NCBI GenBank assembly: GCA_015493715.1
Contig: WGCP01000372.1
Location: 1-36,536, forward strand
Direction of reading: 5' to 3'
Length of the DNA stretch: 36,536 nucleotides
Source of the DNA: Desulfobulbaceae bacterium
GTDB taxonomy: Bacteria > Desulfobacterota > Desulfobulbia > Desulfobulbales > Desulfobulbaceae
Both the position numbers and the translations under genes were made by a program. The notes below the pieces were generated by a model. That model was given only the letters and a program-made list of their open reading frames with translations, was not told the DNA's origin and did not search any database. Below, piece by piece: positions 8,569 through 16,681 of the stretch. The number at the start of each line of letters is the position of its first letter. The stretch's first letter is position 1.

Positions 8569-9084
8569 CTATTTTTTCTCTAACCGGGCAACAATTTCTT
8601 TGGCCACTTCTTCAATCTCCCGTCCCTGTACATCTATTTCAATGTCGGCCGCTTTTCGATACCGGGGCAGCCGGTCGGCATACAATGATTTTGCCTGATC
8701 AAGATCCTGCAACAGGGGACGTTTTTTAATTTTTTTCTTTGCATGCGGATGCCGGCTAATGGATTCCAGTATGGCCTCAACGCTTGAATGCAGGTAGACA
8801 ACCAGGCCGAGTTTATGCAGTTTTTTGACCTGAAAAAAGCCGCCGCCGGTGGAGACGATGGTGTGTTTGACGTTTTTTCTCAGCCAATCAGCGGTCTGTT
8901 GTTCCAGATCTCGAAAAAACGGTTCTCCGTGATCGGCAAAGATATCACGAATTTTCATCTTGACCATGGTCTCAATCAGATCATCGGTATCGACCGTATA
9001 GCAGCCGGTTTTTTGGGCAAGCATCCGCGCTGTTCTTCCCTTGCCCACCCCCATAAAACCGATAAGAATTATATTTTTTGACAT
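8569..9084 (-). CDS. Shikimate-kinase-like P-loop kinase (true substrate uncertain)
   Basis: 171 aa MSKNIILIGFMGVGKGRTARMLAQKTGCYTVDTDDLIE...FFRDLEQ...STGGGFF...KKRPLLQ...ADRLPRYRKAADIEI; AroK family architecture with Walker A GK-G in place of GK-S/T. Confidence 0.8.
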   Translation of the reverse strand: MSKNIILIGFMGVGKGRTARMLAQKTGCYTVDTDDLIETMVKMKIRDIFADHGEPFFRDLEQQTADWLRKNVKHTIVSTGGGFFQVKKLHKLGLVVYLHSSVEAILESISRHPHAKKKIKKRPLLQDLDQAKSLYADRLPRYRKAADIEIDVQGREIEEVAKEIVARLEKK

Positions 9085-9358
9085 TTTTTCTGCTTTTTTC
9101 TCTGTTCAGTTTACTTGGATATTCCGGTATTTTTCCAGGATGGCCGGGAAAAAATCAGTGTGCAACCTGAGAAAATAAATTAATTTTTCCGGAGCCCCAA
9201 CCTATCGGATACATGCGGTTTTGTCCAGAAAAACACCTCTCTCCTACCTGTTTTCTTTTCGACGGAATTCAATCCGGAGCGGACTTGTACCGGCCTGAGA
9301 CAACTTGCTGCTTGGCCTGCGGTATAGCTTTTAGGACATTAAAAAATCACTATAAGAG

Positions 9359-9374
9359 GTACATTATAATGTAC
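9359..9374. promoter_or_regulatory. Perfect 16-bp palindrome resembling the yefM-yoeB operator (orphan site)
   Basis: GTACATTATAATGTAC, followed by ATG; differs at one base from GTACATTAAAATGTACATG at the yefM-yoeB operator. Confidence 0.6.
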
Positions 9375-9531
9375 ATGCTGTGAGTGGCGGAAAAGTGATC
9401 AGTCAGTTGACACACCTGTCAAACCGGCCGTATTCGTTATTGTTCGCATTCAACATACAATCAATGTAAAATAGAGCAATGCCGATCAATACTCTGAAGA
9501 CCAGTGTGGTCAAGAGATAAGGGTTCCGGGA

Positions 9532-9618
9532 GAGACAAATCAGTTACTTTGCCGCCGGCAATAACCATTGATCGGTAAAATCGCTCCGGCCTGGGTTCCA
9601 TATTGGTGGCCTTGCAGG
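9532..9618. repeat. 87-bp direct repeat, copy 1
   Basis: GAGACAAATCAGTTACTTTGCCGCCGGCAATAACCATTGATCGGTAAAATCGCTC...CATATTGGTGGC...CAGG; about 84% identical by hand count to 10928-11014 with no gaps. Confidence 0.85.
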
Positions 9619-9631
9619 ATGGCTAATTTGC

Positions 9632-10228
9632 TTGAATCCTGAGATACCGACCGTTCGCGAATATAATAGAGGTAAGGAGGCGCCAAACATGCAGGCACGT
9701 GGTCAACTTATGATAGAACATCGCCTGATTGAGCGGATGCTCTCGGTCATCAAAGCTGCAGTATCAAAAATAGAACTGAAACACGAGGTGGACCCGGTAT
9801 TCGTGGATATAGCCGTTGATTTTATCCGGGTATATGCCGATCGGACGCATCATGGTAAGGAGGAAGAAATTTTTTTTCGGGAATTAAAGAACAAACCATT
9901 GTCCGCTGAAGACCAGCGAGTAATGAATGAATTGCTTGAAGAACATGCGTTTGGTCGCCGGACAACCAAAGCCCTTGTTGGCGCCAACACTCGTTACCGG
10001 AATGGTGATAAAACTGCCTTGTCCGACATTATCGAGAAACTTCAAACCATTATTGAGTTCTACCCGAAGCATATCGAGAAAGAAGATAAGGTGTTTTTTC
10101 CTGCAACCAGAGCCTACTTCATAGAGACGGAAGACCAGGCCATGCTGGCAGAGTTCCTGGAGTTTGATCAAAAGATGATTCACGAAAAGTACATGTCCGT
10201 AGTTGAAGGATTTGAAAGAAGGCAATGA
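9632..10228 (+). CDS. Hemerythrin-like (HHE) domain protein
   Basis: IEHRLIERMLSVIK...HHGKEEEIFFREL...EEHAFGR...FYPKHIEKEDKVFFPATRAYF: HHE metal-ligand pattern. The start may be the ATG at 9689 (MQARGQLMIEHRL), preceded by AGGTAAGGAGG. Confidence 0.9.
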   Translation: MNPEIPTVREYNRGKEAPNMQARGQLMIEHRLIERMLSVIKAAVSKIELKHEVDPVFVDIAVDFIRVYADRTHHGKEEEIFFRELKNKPLSAEDQRVMNELLEEHAFGRRTTKALVGANTRYRNGDKTALSDIIEKLQTIIEFYPKHIEKEDKVFFPATRAYFIETEDQAMLAEFLEFDQKMIHEKYMSVVEGFERRQ

Positions 10229-10325
10229 GTACCGATCAACCATATTTACTCGGACCAATAATTCCTCTGCGCTCCATTGCCATCCGGGTATGCGGAGTAT
10301 TTATCCACAAAAGGAAAATGACAGA

Positions 10326-10883
10326 GTGAGCAATAATAATAATCGTGTATGCCCGGTTGAACGGGCAGGGATTTTAGATAATAAATTAAGAAGATGGCTG
10401 CAAAACCCTCAAAAAATACTGAAGCCGTTTATCAAAGAAGGAATGACTGTTCTTGACGTCGGATGTGGGCCGGGTTTTTTCTCTGTTGACATGGCTCTAA
10501 TGGTTGGCAAATCCGGTCGTGTCATTGCTTCTGATTTACAGGAAGAGATGCTTCAGAAAGTAAGTGACAAAATTACAGGAACAGAACTTGAAAAACGGAT
10601 CATCCTTACCAAGTGTGAACAGAACATAATAGGCGTGTCGGAACATGTTGATTTTGTCCTGTTATTCTATATAGTTCACGAAATTCCAAATCAGGAATAT
10701 TTTTTTAATGAGATAGGATCACGACTAAATCCAAACGGACAAGTTCTACTCGTAGAGCCTCCGTTTCATGTGTCAAGATCAGCATTTGAAGAAACTGTTA
10801 AGAAAGCCGAAAATGCTGGATTTGTAGAGAGTAAAGGGCCAAACATATTTTTGAGCAAAACAAGAATATTGAAAAAGGGCTAA
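10326..10883 (+). CDS. Class I SAM-dependent methyltransferase
   Basis: FIKEGMTVLDVGCGPGFFSVDMALMVGKSGRVIASDLQEEML, SAM-binding motif I. GTG start at 10326 preferred over the open upstream frame. Confidence 0.88.
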   Translation: MSNNNNRVCPVERAGILDNKLRRWLQNPQKILKPFIKEGMTVLDVGCGPGFFSVDMALMVGKSGRVIASDLQEEMLQKVSDKITGTELEKRIILTKCEQNIIGVSEHVDFVLLFYIVHEIPNQEYFFNEIGSRLNPNGQVLLVEPPFHVSRSAFEETVKKAENAGFVESKGPNIFLSKTRILKKG

Positions 10884-10927
10884 TTCTTAGAACCACTTGC
10901 TTGCCGGAAGTTAATGCCATCCGGCAA

Positions 10928-11014
10928 GAGACAAATCCGTTACTTTGCCGCCTGCAATAACCATTGATCGACAAAATCGCTCTGCTTTGGATTTCATATT
11001 GGTGGCTCCACAGG
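10928..11014. repeat. 87-bp direct repeat, copy 2
   Basis: GAGACAAATCCGTTACTTTGCCGCCTGCAATAACCATTGATCGACAAAATCGCTC...CATATTGGTGGC...CAGG; aligns without gaps to 9532-9618. Confidence 0.85.
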
Positions 11015-11257
11015 GCGTGACACAAATTTTTTGTCCTATAAACAATGCATGATGGATATATCTTCGGGTTCAGGGGGCGCAGGACGGATACTCAATCAAT
11101 GCTCAAGGCTGCCTTGCTGGAATAGCACACGGTATGGCAAGGTCAGAGCACTGCATGCAACTCTGGGGCTATGAGGAGAGAACTCCATGCCCGTTGTTTC
11201 CCGAAGAGCAACCTTATTATTGCATTCATGCGGATTTGTTCGAAAAAAATAACCATT

Positions 11258-12376
11258 TCACCGAATTTTGTGCCGACAGAGCTCCTGCAGGTGCTGTTGA
11301 TACGTATCAGCGACCAGTGGCCATGAAAAGGATTCGGCAAGATGCTGGTAATCCTCTCTCCGGTTGGTTGCGGTTTCCGCCAGTGCTTGACGTAAACTCC
11401 CGGCAAAAGACTTCCTGCTGTACCGAAATTTTTTTGGATATAATTCGGGATAGGAAAGATCGTCCGGAACCAGGGGCCTGCATCCTGCCCGCACCCCTTC
11501 CAGCATGGAAATACCGAAAAATTCATGGAGAGCAGTAGACACGACAAGATCACCCTGGCAGAGCAGGCGCGCATACTGGTCACGACTTGATGCGTAGCCG
11601 AAATGAATAATTCTCTTGTCTCTGCGCAGTTGTTCCTCCGCCAGGGAAAATATTTTCGGCCTCCGGTCAAAATGCTGGCCAAGAACAATCAATCTGAAAT
11701 CTACACCTTCTTTTTGCAACTCTAACAAAGCAGAAAAAAATGTTTCCGGGTCCTTGTCATGTTCCCAGCGGTGATTCCAGACAATAACAGGTCTGTCATC
11801 CCTGCTGTTTACAAAGAGGTTCCGGTCAATGGCGGAAAAATCTATGCCTGGATACAGGACACTCGATTTTTGCCTGATCGAGTCCAGGCAAAACCCCAAA
11901 TCTACACCGGATACCTTCTTTAAAAATAGCTTTATTCCAGCAAGAAATGATTCAAAGTTAAATGAACTGTTAAAGAAGAGGCGGTCAGCGGTCAGGGCAG
12001 TGGTCCAGTTGATGTTGGTGAACTGGAAAGAGGCTGGATCCTTGATTCTCCCAGGGTAAGCAAACTGATTTTCATGAAAATAGACGGCGACCGGAACCCT
12101 GATTCCTTTGGTTGCCAGCAGGCTGCGCAGGACGGCGACATCAAGAAAGGTGGAACAGAGGACGGCGTCAAACACCTTTCCCTGCCGATAAAGACGGGCT
12201 ATCTGTTCGGCCATCCAGGGTGCAGCGGTCTGCATGCGCATTTTCCATTTCCGGGCAGGCAGTGTGAGCAGTGTAAACGCAAGATCAATATGTTCCTGCA
12301 TGCCGTCAAGAAAAGCCTTATGCGAGCCGCCGTAATAGGGCTCGATAAGCAGGATATGTTTTTTGCCATTGTTCAT
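11258..12376 (-). CDS. DUF3524-type glycosyltransferase, tRNA-queuosine alpha-mannosyltransferase-like
   Basis: 372 aa ILLIEPYYGGSHKAFLDGMQEHIDLAFTLLTLPARKWKMRMQTAAPWMAEQI...YFHENQFAYP...TNINWTTALTADRLFFNSSFNFESFL; then GT-B donor half (WNHRWEHDKDPETFF, EFFGISMLEGVRAGC). Confidence 0.87.
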   Translation of the reverse strand: MNNGKKHILLIEPYYGGSHKAFLDGMQEHIDLAFTLLTLPARKWKMRMQTAAPWMAEQIARLYRQGKVFDAVLCSTFLDVAVLRSLLATKGIRVPVAVYFHENQFAYPGRIKDPASFQFTNINWTTALTADRLFFNSSFNFESFLAGIKLFLKKVSGVDLGFCLDSIRQKSSVLYPGIDFSAIDRNLFVNSRDDRPVIVWNHRWEHDKDPETFFSALLELQKEGVDFRLIVLGQHFDRRPKIFSLAEEQLRRDKRIIHFGYASSRDQYARLLCQGDLVVSTALHEFFGISMLEGVRAGCRPLVPDDLSYPELYPKKFRYSRKSFAGSLRQALAETATNRREDYQHLAESFSWPLVADTYQQHLQELCRHKIR

Positions 12377-12483
12377 TTTTTTCTTTTCTCAACCAGGGAA
12401 AAAACTGTATACCACAGATAACAATTTTTACTCCTTTCCTGAACTATACCTTGTAATCCATTGACCAATAAAGAGGTAATCAT

Positions 12484-13482
12484 ATGTCCACCTGGTATGT
12501 CGCTGTTGACGGAAAATCCATAGGTCCGCTCTCAACCGCCCAACTTGCAGCCGCCATTGCATCGGGCCGGTATTCCGGATCAACCCTTGTCTGGCGTGAG
12601 GGATTTGCCGACTGGCAGCCGGCCTCTGAAGTAGCCGAATTGAACAGCCCTGCTGCAGCTACAGGTAATCCACCACCTGTTTCCGGTCAACAGGCCCATG
12701 AGATTGATTATGAAATCTTCGGGCATGAGATGCAGTTTGTTGAAATAGAACTTGACCCGGAAGAGAGCGTTGTCGCCGAGGCCGGAGCAATGATGTACAT
12801 GACTGACGGCATAACTATGGATACCATCTTCGGCGATGGTTCCCAGAGTTCTCAGTCCGGCGGATTTTTTGATAAAATGTTAGGGGCCGGTAAACGATTG
12901 ATTTCCGGGGAGGGGTTGTTTATCACCATGTTCACCCATACCGGCACGGGAAAGGGCAAGGCCGCCTTTGCCGCCCCCTACCCCGGCAAGATCATCCCCC
13001 TGGATCTGAAAAAATACGATGGCCGCATTATCTGCCAGAAAGATGCATTCCTCTGTGCGGCCAAGGGAGTTTCCATTGGCGTGGCTTTCCAGAAAAAAAT
13101 AGGGGCCGCCCTGTTTGGTGGAGAGGGGTTCATCATGCAGCAACTCGATGGCGACGGCCTTACCTTTGTCCATGCCGGTGGGACCATTGTTGAAAAAGAA
13201 CTGGGCGCCGGTGAGGTGTTGCGGGTTGATACCGGCTGTCTGGTCGCCCTGACCCGGACGGTGCATTATGACATTGAATATGTCGGCAATGTCAAATCAG
13301 CAATCTTCGGTGGCGAGAGTTTTTTCTTTGCCACCCTGCAGGGTCCCGGCCATGTCTGGCTCCAGTCCCTGCCCTTCTCCAGACTGGCCGGACGTATATA
13401 CCAGGCAGCACCCCAGACGGGCGGCCAGACCGTCGGCGAAGGATCGGTTATCGGCGGCATAGCCTCCATGTTTGAACGATAA
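12484..13482 (+). CDS. GYF_2 domain + TIGR00266/AIM24 family protein
   Basis: N-term [44 protein letters not shown] is GYF_2; then AIM24/TIGR00266 ([29 protein letters not shown]...). Confidence 0.85.
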   Translation: MSTWYVAVDGKSIGPLSTAQLAAAIASGRYSGSTLVWREGFADWQPASEVAELNSPAAATGNPPPVSGQQAHEIDYEIFGHEMQFVEIELDPEESVVAEAGAMMYMTDGITMDTIFGDGSQSSQSGGFFDKMLGAGKRLISGEGLFITMFTHTGTGKGKAAFAAPYPGKIIPLDLKKYDGRIICQKDAFLCAAKGVSIGVAFQKKIGAALFGGEGFIMQQLDGDGLTFVHAGGTIVEKELGAGEVLRVDTGCLVALTRTVHYDIEYVGNVKSAIFGGESFFFATLQGPGHVWLQSLPFSRLAGRIYQAAPQTGGQTVGEGSVIGGIASMFER

Positions 13483-13565
13483 AACCAGCAACCGAACACG
13501 TTTTCAATTACGGCAGGCACAACCTTCTGTTTCAAACAGGCATCCCGTCAATGTCGGGGACGGGC

Positions 13566-14231
13566 CTATGCGGTCGTCCCTGCCTGTTCTTCAAGAAAGG
13601 TTCGCACTGCCACGCTGAGGCCGAGGGAATTTCCGAGTTCATCCAGCCATTGCCGCTCGGGCTCTGTATCCACGGTGATGGCTCCGGCCGCCAGAAGATA
13701 CATGGTCTTTGCCGATGCCGGGTCGGTAATGCCACTGGTGAGTTCGTCAATTGTCCGGGGATGGCGCAGTTCATCAAGGAGAAACTTTTTTTCCTCGCCG
13801 CTCAATTCTGCGTCGCGCAGTTTGTCCAAAATGGCCTGCTCCTCTTCCTCATCCAGGGTTCCGTCGGCATGAGCGGCACCAATCATGGCTTGAATCATTC
13901 GTTTGGCAAGTTCCTCGGGCGCTAACTCCTGTTTTTGTTTCTCCGTCCGGACGGGTTGATCAGCTGGAGGCGCAGGAGCACGACCGACGCCGGGAGGAGG
14001 TGGAGGTGGCGCAGAGGCCTGACCCGGTATGGGCGGGGGAGGAGGAGTGGCGCCTCCCTTTGAGGCCTGGTTTTTTTGTTCCGATAAAATTTCATAGGCT
14101 CCGACGCCAAGGCCGATAACCGTCATCAGGCCTGCTCCTGATCCCAACGAATTCATCAGGCCGGAGCCGCCTCCGGTATTGCCAAGTGTTTCTCGAACTA
14201 TCTTGCCAAGGAGTTGTTCAGCATTAAACAT
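13566..14231 (-). CDS. DUF533/TerB-like protein with Pro-rich linker
   Basis: MFNAEQLLGKIVRETLG...GLGVGAYEILSEQ, Pro-rich middle, then MIQAMIGAAHADGTLDEEEEQAILDKL...AITVDTEPERQWLDELGNSLGL (DUF533/YebE). Start reassigned to the internal ATG. Confidence 0.82.
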   Translation of the reverse strand: MFNAEQLLGKIVRETLGNTGGGSGLMNSLGSGAGLMTVIGLGVGAYEILSEQKNQASKGGATPPPPPIPGQASAPPPPPPGVGRAPAPPADQPVRTEKQKQELAPEELAKRMIQAMIGAAHADGTLDEEEEQAILDKLRDAELSGEEKKFLLDELRHPRTIDELTSGITDPASAKTMYLLAAGAITVDTEPERQWLDELGNSLGLSVAVRTFLEEQAGTTA

Positions 14232-14256
14232 TTTTTTTTCTCTATGGGTTCGGTTA

Positions 14257-14457
14257 ACCCGCATATTTCACAAGCGATCTGCTGCAAGGCCTGAAAACAC
14301 CATGCTTGCTGCGTTACAGCGTAAAAAGGATTCCTCGAAATATTTCAATATGTCTGCGGTCCTTTTTATGCTGTTCCTCGAAGGTCTCACTTCGTTCGCT
14401 ATCTGCATTCATGGCATTTTCAGGCCTTTCGCGACGACCTTTGCAAAATATGCGGGT
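14257..14457. repeat. ~201-bp imperfect palindrome (MITE-like)
   Basis: Left end ACCCGCATATTTCACAAGCGATC...AAGGCCTGAAAACACCATG; reverse complement of right end ACCCGCATATTTTGCAAAGGTCG...AAGGCCTGAAAATGCCATG. Confidence 0.75.
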
Positions 14458-14563
14458 AAAAAATTGTCAGAGTTGGTTTGCATTGCGGGGATTGTCACGC
14501 TAATGTATATATACACCCGTAATCAAAAAGAAAACAAAAGAAAAAAGTAGGGAACAAAAAAAT

Positions 14564-15880
14564 ATGGTGCATTCCCCGAAAATTGATCAACTGCTTGATT
14601 TCATTTCCCACTCACCAACGCCCTTGCATGCGACCAGGCAGCTAATCGCTCTGTTGCAGAAAAATGGTTTTTCGCAGCTTCGGATCGAAGACGATTGGAC
14701 AACGCCTGGCCCCGGTAATTATTATGTCGTCGGCAACCATTCCGCCCTGGCTGCTTTCACCATAAGCGGAACACCCCTTGCGGTCAGCGGCCTGAGACTT
14801 GCCGGAGCACATACCGACAGCCCCTGCCTGAAACTCAAGCCCAATCCTACCCGACAAAAAAATAATATTTTGCAACTGGTGGTCGAGGTCTATGGCGGCG
14901 CCCTGCTTTCAACCTGGTTTGACCGTGATCTTTCCCTTGCCGGACGTCTTTCCTGGCTGGACGAAAAAGGAGAGCTGCACAGCGGACTCATTAACTTTCA
15001 GCGGCCGATAGCCATTATCCCCAGCCTGGCTATCCATCTGGACAGAGAGGCCAACAGCAAAAAAACGATCAACAAACAGACTGATCTTGTCCCTCTGCTG
15101 GCGGCCTCGGAGGATGAATGCGATTTCACCGATATTCTCAGGCAACAAATAACACAAGAACATCCAAAGGCCGGCGTCAAAGAGATCGTCGGCCATGATC
15201 TCTTCTTCTATGATACCCAACAACCGGCCCAAATCGGTTTACACGGGGATTTTTTTACCGGCGCCCGCATGGATAACCTGCTTTCCTGTTTTACTCTGAT
15301 TGATGCCCTTATCCATGCGCCGGAAAGCCTGGACTCCCTGGTCGTGCTGAATCCCCATGAAGAGGTGGGCAGCGTGTCGGCAGTCGGCGCCCAGGGGCCG
15401 TTTCTGTCCATACTGCTTAAGCGTCTGCAGCCCGATAGCGTCAAACGGCAGCAGATGCTGGCCCGCTCACTGCTCATATCCGTGGATAATGCCCATGGCG
15501 CGCATCCAAATTTCATGGAAAAATATGATCAGGAACACCTGCCCCTGCTTAATAAAGGGCCGGTGATTAAATGGAATGCAAATCAACGCTATGCCACGGA
15601 TACCGTTACCGGCGGATTCTTTCGCGCACTCTGTAGACGTGCCGGGACGGATGCCCAGGACTTTGTCATGCGTAATGACATGGCCTGCGGTTCGACCATA
15701 GGGCCGCTCACTGCAGCAGCAACAGGGATAAAAACCGTTGATGTCGGTGTGCCGAGCCTGGCCATGCATTCCATCCGGGAAACCGTGGGCAGCAAAGATT
15801 TTCTTTATATGGCCGACGTGATGCAACTCTTCTTTTCATTGGATCCCCAAGACGTACTCTGGCAGGGGCAACAGCAATGA
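14564..15880 (+). CDS. apeB: M18 family aminopeptidase
   Basis: 438 aa with RLAGAHTDSPCLKLKP, LNPHEEVGS and RNDMACGSTIGPLTAAATGIKTVDVGVPSLAMHSIRE; M18 metal-binding motifs. Confidence 0.93.
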   Translation: MVHSPKIDQLLDFISHSPTPLHATRQLIALLQKNGFSQLRIEDDWTTPGPGNYYVVGNHSALAAFTISGTPLAVSGLRLAGAHTDSPCLKLKPNPTRQKNNILQLVVEVYGGALLSTWFDRDLSLAGRLSWLDEKGELHSGLINFQRPIAIIPSLAIHLDREANSKKTINKQTDLVPLLAASEDECDFTDILRQQITQEHPKAGVKEIVGHDLFFYDTQQPAQIGLHGDFFTGARMDNLLSCFTLIDALIHAPESLDSLVVLNPHEEVGSVSAVGAQGPFLSILLKRLQPDSVKRQQMLARSLLISVDNAHGAHPNFMEKYDQEHLPLLNKGPVIKWNANQRYATDTVTGGFFRALCRRAGTDAQDFVMRNDMACGSTIGPLTAAATGIKTVDVGVPSLAMHSIRETVGSKDFLYMADVMQLFFSLDPQDVLWQGQQQ

Positions 15881-16530
15881 AATTTTTCCATAAAAGGGGA
15901 TCCTTTGTCGGTGTAGTGTTGTTCAGTTTTTTCATTTTCTGTGGCTCTGTCGGACCGGCAAATGCATCGCTTGACCATTACGTCAACAAATACAAGGCGA
16001 TTAAGGTCAGCTCCGAACAGGCAAAAAGGCTGTCCCGTTACAGGTATCTGATTAAGTATTTTTGCGCCTTCTCGTACTTTCAGCCGCACCACAAAGTCAA
16101 TCCCGATTTTATCCGGGCCCTTATTCTGGCCGAATCCAATGGTAATCCAGGCGCCCGGTCAAACAAAGATGCCAGAGGATTAACACAAATTACCTACACC
16201 ACCGGCAGACAGGCTGCCCGGGCCCTTGCAAAAAAGCCTGTCCATTTTCGTTATGTCGGTAGAAAAACATTACAGAATCTTCGCCCCGCCGATCTCTACA
16301 ACCCGGCGGTAAATATCCTCCTTGCCTGTTACCTCATCGCCAAATACAATTATCAGCATCAGGGAAAACTGGATCTTGTAGTCTCGGCCTGGAATGCCGG
16401 GGAATATTCGATTGTAGGAAACAGGCCCGCTCAGTACAGGGAAACCCTTAACCATATCGGCAAGGTCAACGGATATTTCATCTATCTGCTCAAACAAAAA
16501 AACAGACGGCGCTATGCCTATCGTCGGTAG
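15877..16530 (+). CDS. Secreted SLT-domain lytic transglycosylase
   Basis: Signal-peptide-like N-terminus; RALILAESNGNPGARSNKDARGLTQITYTTG...LYNPAVNILLACYLIAKYN...LVVSAWNAG (SLT). ATGA overlap with the aminopeptidase. Confidence 0.85.
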   Translation: MKFFHKRGSFVGVVLFSFFIFCGSVGPANASLDHYVNKYKAIKVSSEQAKRLSRYRYLIKYFCAFSYFQPHHKVNPDFIRALILAESNGNPGARSNKDARGLTQITYTTGRQAARALAKKPVHFRYVGRKTLQNLRPADLYNPAVNILLACYLIAKYNYQHQGKLDLVVSAWNAGEYSIVGNRPAQYRETLNHIGKVNGYFIYLLKQKNRRRYAYRR

Positions 16531-16681
16531 ACAGAGAATCAGGCGAAGGTATTTTTGATCGAACCCTGAGAGCACACCTTTCCCGGTACGATGGGCAGGA
16601 CATGACACAGCTGGATGGCTCTGTAATTCCCCACGTAAATGGTGTGTTTCCCGTGGATATACACAGGAACAGGCAGGATGG

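Noticed and set aside
9407-9422. TTGACA-CACC-TGTCAA short palindrome upstream of the hemerythrin gene
   Set aside because: Six-bp arms are expected by chance; no convincing -10 at the right spacing.
10203-10325. N-terminal extension of the methyltransferase ORF (MKDLKEGNEYRSTIFTRTNNSSALHCHPGMRS...)
   Set aside because: Starts inside the hemerythrin gene in another frame; the GTG at 10326 gives a normal methyltransferase N-terminus.
11134-11538. 134-aa plus-strand ORF opposite the DUF3524 glycosyltransferase
   Set aside because: Most of it is antisense to a well-supported gene and no family motif is recognisable.
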